Shown here piece after piece: positions 39,962-40,134 of a DNA stretch of 40,134 nucleotides. The notes under the pieces were generated by a model. That model did no database searches. It was not told where the DNA came from and was given only the letters and a program-made list of their open reading frames with translations. The position numbers and the translations under genes are program-made. This stretch comes from an uncultured Bacteroidales bacterium (GTDB taxonomy: Bacteria; Bacteroidota; Bacteroidia; Bacteroidales; F082), in contig CAMYYV010000013.1 of the NCBI GenBank assembly GCA_947303625.1, positions 1 to 40,134 on the forward strand. Reading direction: 5' to 3'. Every line of letters begins with the position of its first letter. Position 1 is the stretch's first letter.

Positions 39962-40134
39962 TCAATTTTGCAACAACTCGGCCAGCATTGCATCCCATTC
40001 GTCAACTTGTTTGTCACGGGCGATGATTACGCCTGTTTGCCCATCGATGAGCAATGTGGTCGGAAAAGCATCAAGGGCGTAATCGTAACGGGCTTTAGCG
40101 TCTTTTCTTCCTCCGCTGAAGTCACAAACGTTGA
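39962..40134 (-). CDS. Thioredoxin-like/TlpA-type protein (C-terminal part, runs off the window)
   Basis: The last 57 codons are visible. The segment DYALDAFPTTLLIDGQTGVI contains the thioredoxin-fold cis-proline (FPTTLLID), and the end is DEWDAMLAELLQN. This is the C-terminal part of a redoxin/TlpA-like domain. The CxxC active site would lie outside the window, so activity cannot be judged. It precedes the retropepsin-like gene by eight bases, so they are likely co-transcribed. Confidence 0.75.
   Translation of the reverse strand, partial: NVCDFSGGRKDAKARYDYALDAFPTTLLIDGQTGVIIARDKQVDEWDAMLAELLQN

Overview
The window looks like a chromosomal segment from an uncultured, anaerobic, probably gut or rumen member of the order Bacteroidales. 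The evidence is: repeated promoter elements of the Bacteroidota type (TAnnTTTG at -7 with TTG/TTTG about 20 bases upstream), type IX secretion (T9SS) C-terminal sorting domains on three loci, a 2-oxoacid:ferredoxin oxidoreductase next to a 2[4Fe-4S] ferredoxin, many lipoproteins, and the family types present (DUF4160/DUF2442 pair, imelysin, InlB-type repeats). Almost every gene is on the minus strand. The exceptions are the ferredoxin (980), a lipoprotein (1321) and an AspT-type permease (13580). I see no tRNA, rRNA, CRISPR array, phage or transposase gene.

Layout: 1-2136 holds the 5' part of a 2-oxoacid:ferredoxin oxidoreductase alpha subunit, a divergent ferredoxin and a lipoprotein. 2193-8395 holds a secreted GH2 glycosidase, a YbjN-like protein translationally coupled to a protein kinase-AAA+ ATPase fusion, and gyrB. 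8607-13393 is a two-gene operon for a large TPR protein and an outer-membrane barrel. 13580-17270 holds the permease, two flavodoxin-like lipoproteins and a C10 cysteine peptidase with a T9SS domain. 17462-20111 contains a homologue of ferredoxin-dependent bilin reductases overlapping a DUF1295 membrane protein, preceded by a fused CcsB/CcsA cytochrome c (heme) maturation protein. 20252-31982 is an adhesin-like accessory region: two very large repetitive T9SS cargo proteins, a truncated third paralogue, a HipBA toxin-antitoxin module and a DUF4160-DUF2442 pair. 32178-36730 is a porin, imelysin and di-heme oxidoreductase cluster, most likely for iron uptake. 36915-40134 holds a WG-repeat lipoprotein, a CPBP protease, a frameshifted retropepsin-like gene and the end of a thioredoxin-like gene.

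The strongest theme beyond ordinary genes is a dense load of short dispersed repeats of several families. (1) Perfect or near-perfect palindromes lie in frame inside coding sequences, where they encode extra peptides such as DVARNVST, RQAQGP or IAGEDPQS. Paralogous genes carry different palindromes at the same site. (2) About 130-165 bp intergenic elements have a hairpin at each end and an inner inverted repeat, and two copies supply the stop codon of the preceding gene. (3) Loose seven-base repeat arrays lie in 5' leaders and in a transporter linker. (4) Three adjacent hairpins form the region just after the signal peptide of a porin.

The most promising protein-level lead is the bilin-reductase-like gene. 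It sits in a non-photosynthetic context, overlaps a DUF1295 reductase/methyltransferase-like gene and lies next to a heme-handling gene. A second lead is the kinase-AAA+ fusion coupled to a YbjN-like protein. All functional statements rest on reading motifs by eye; no database search was run.
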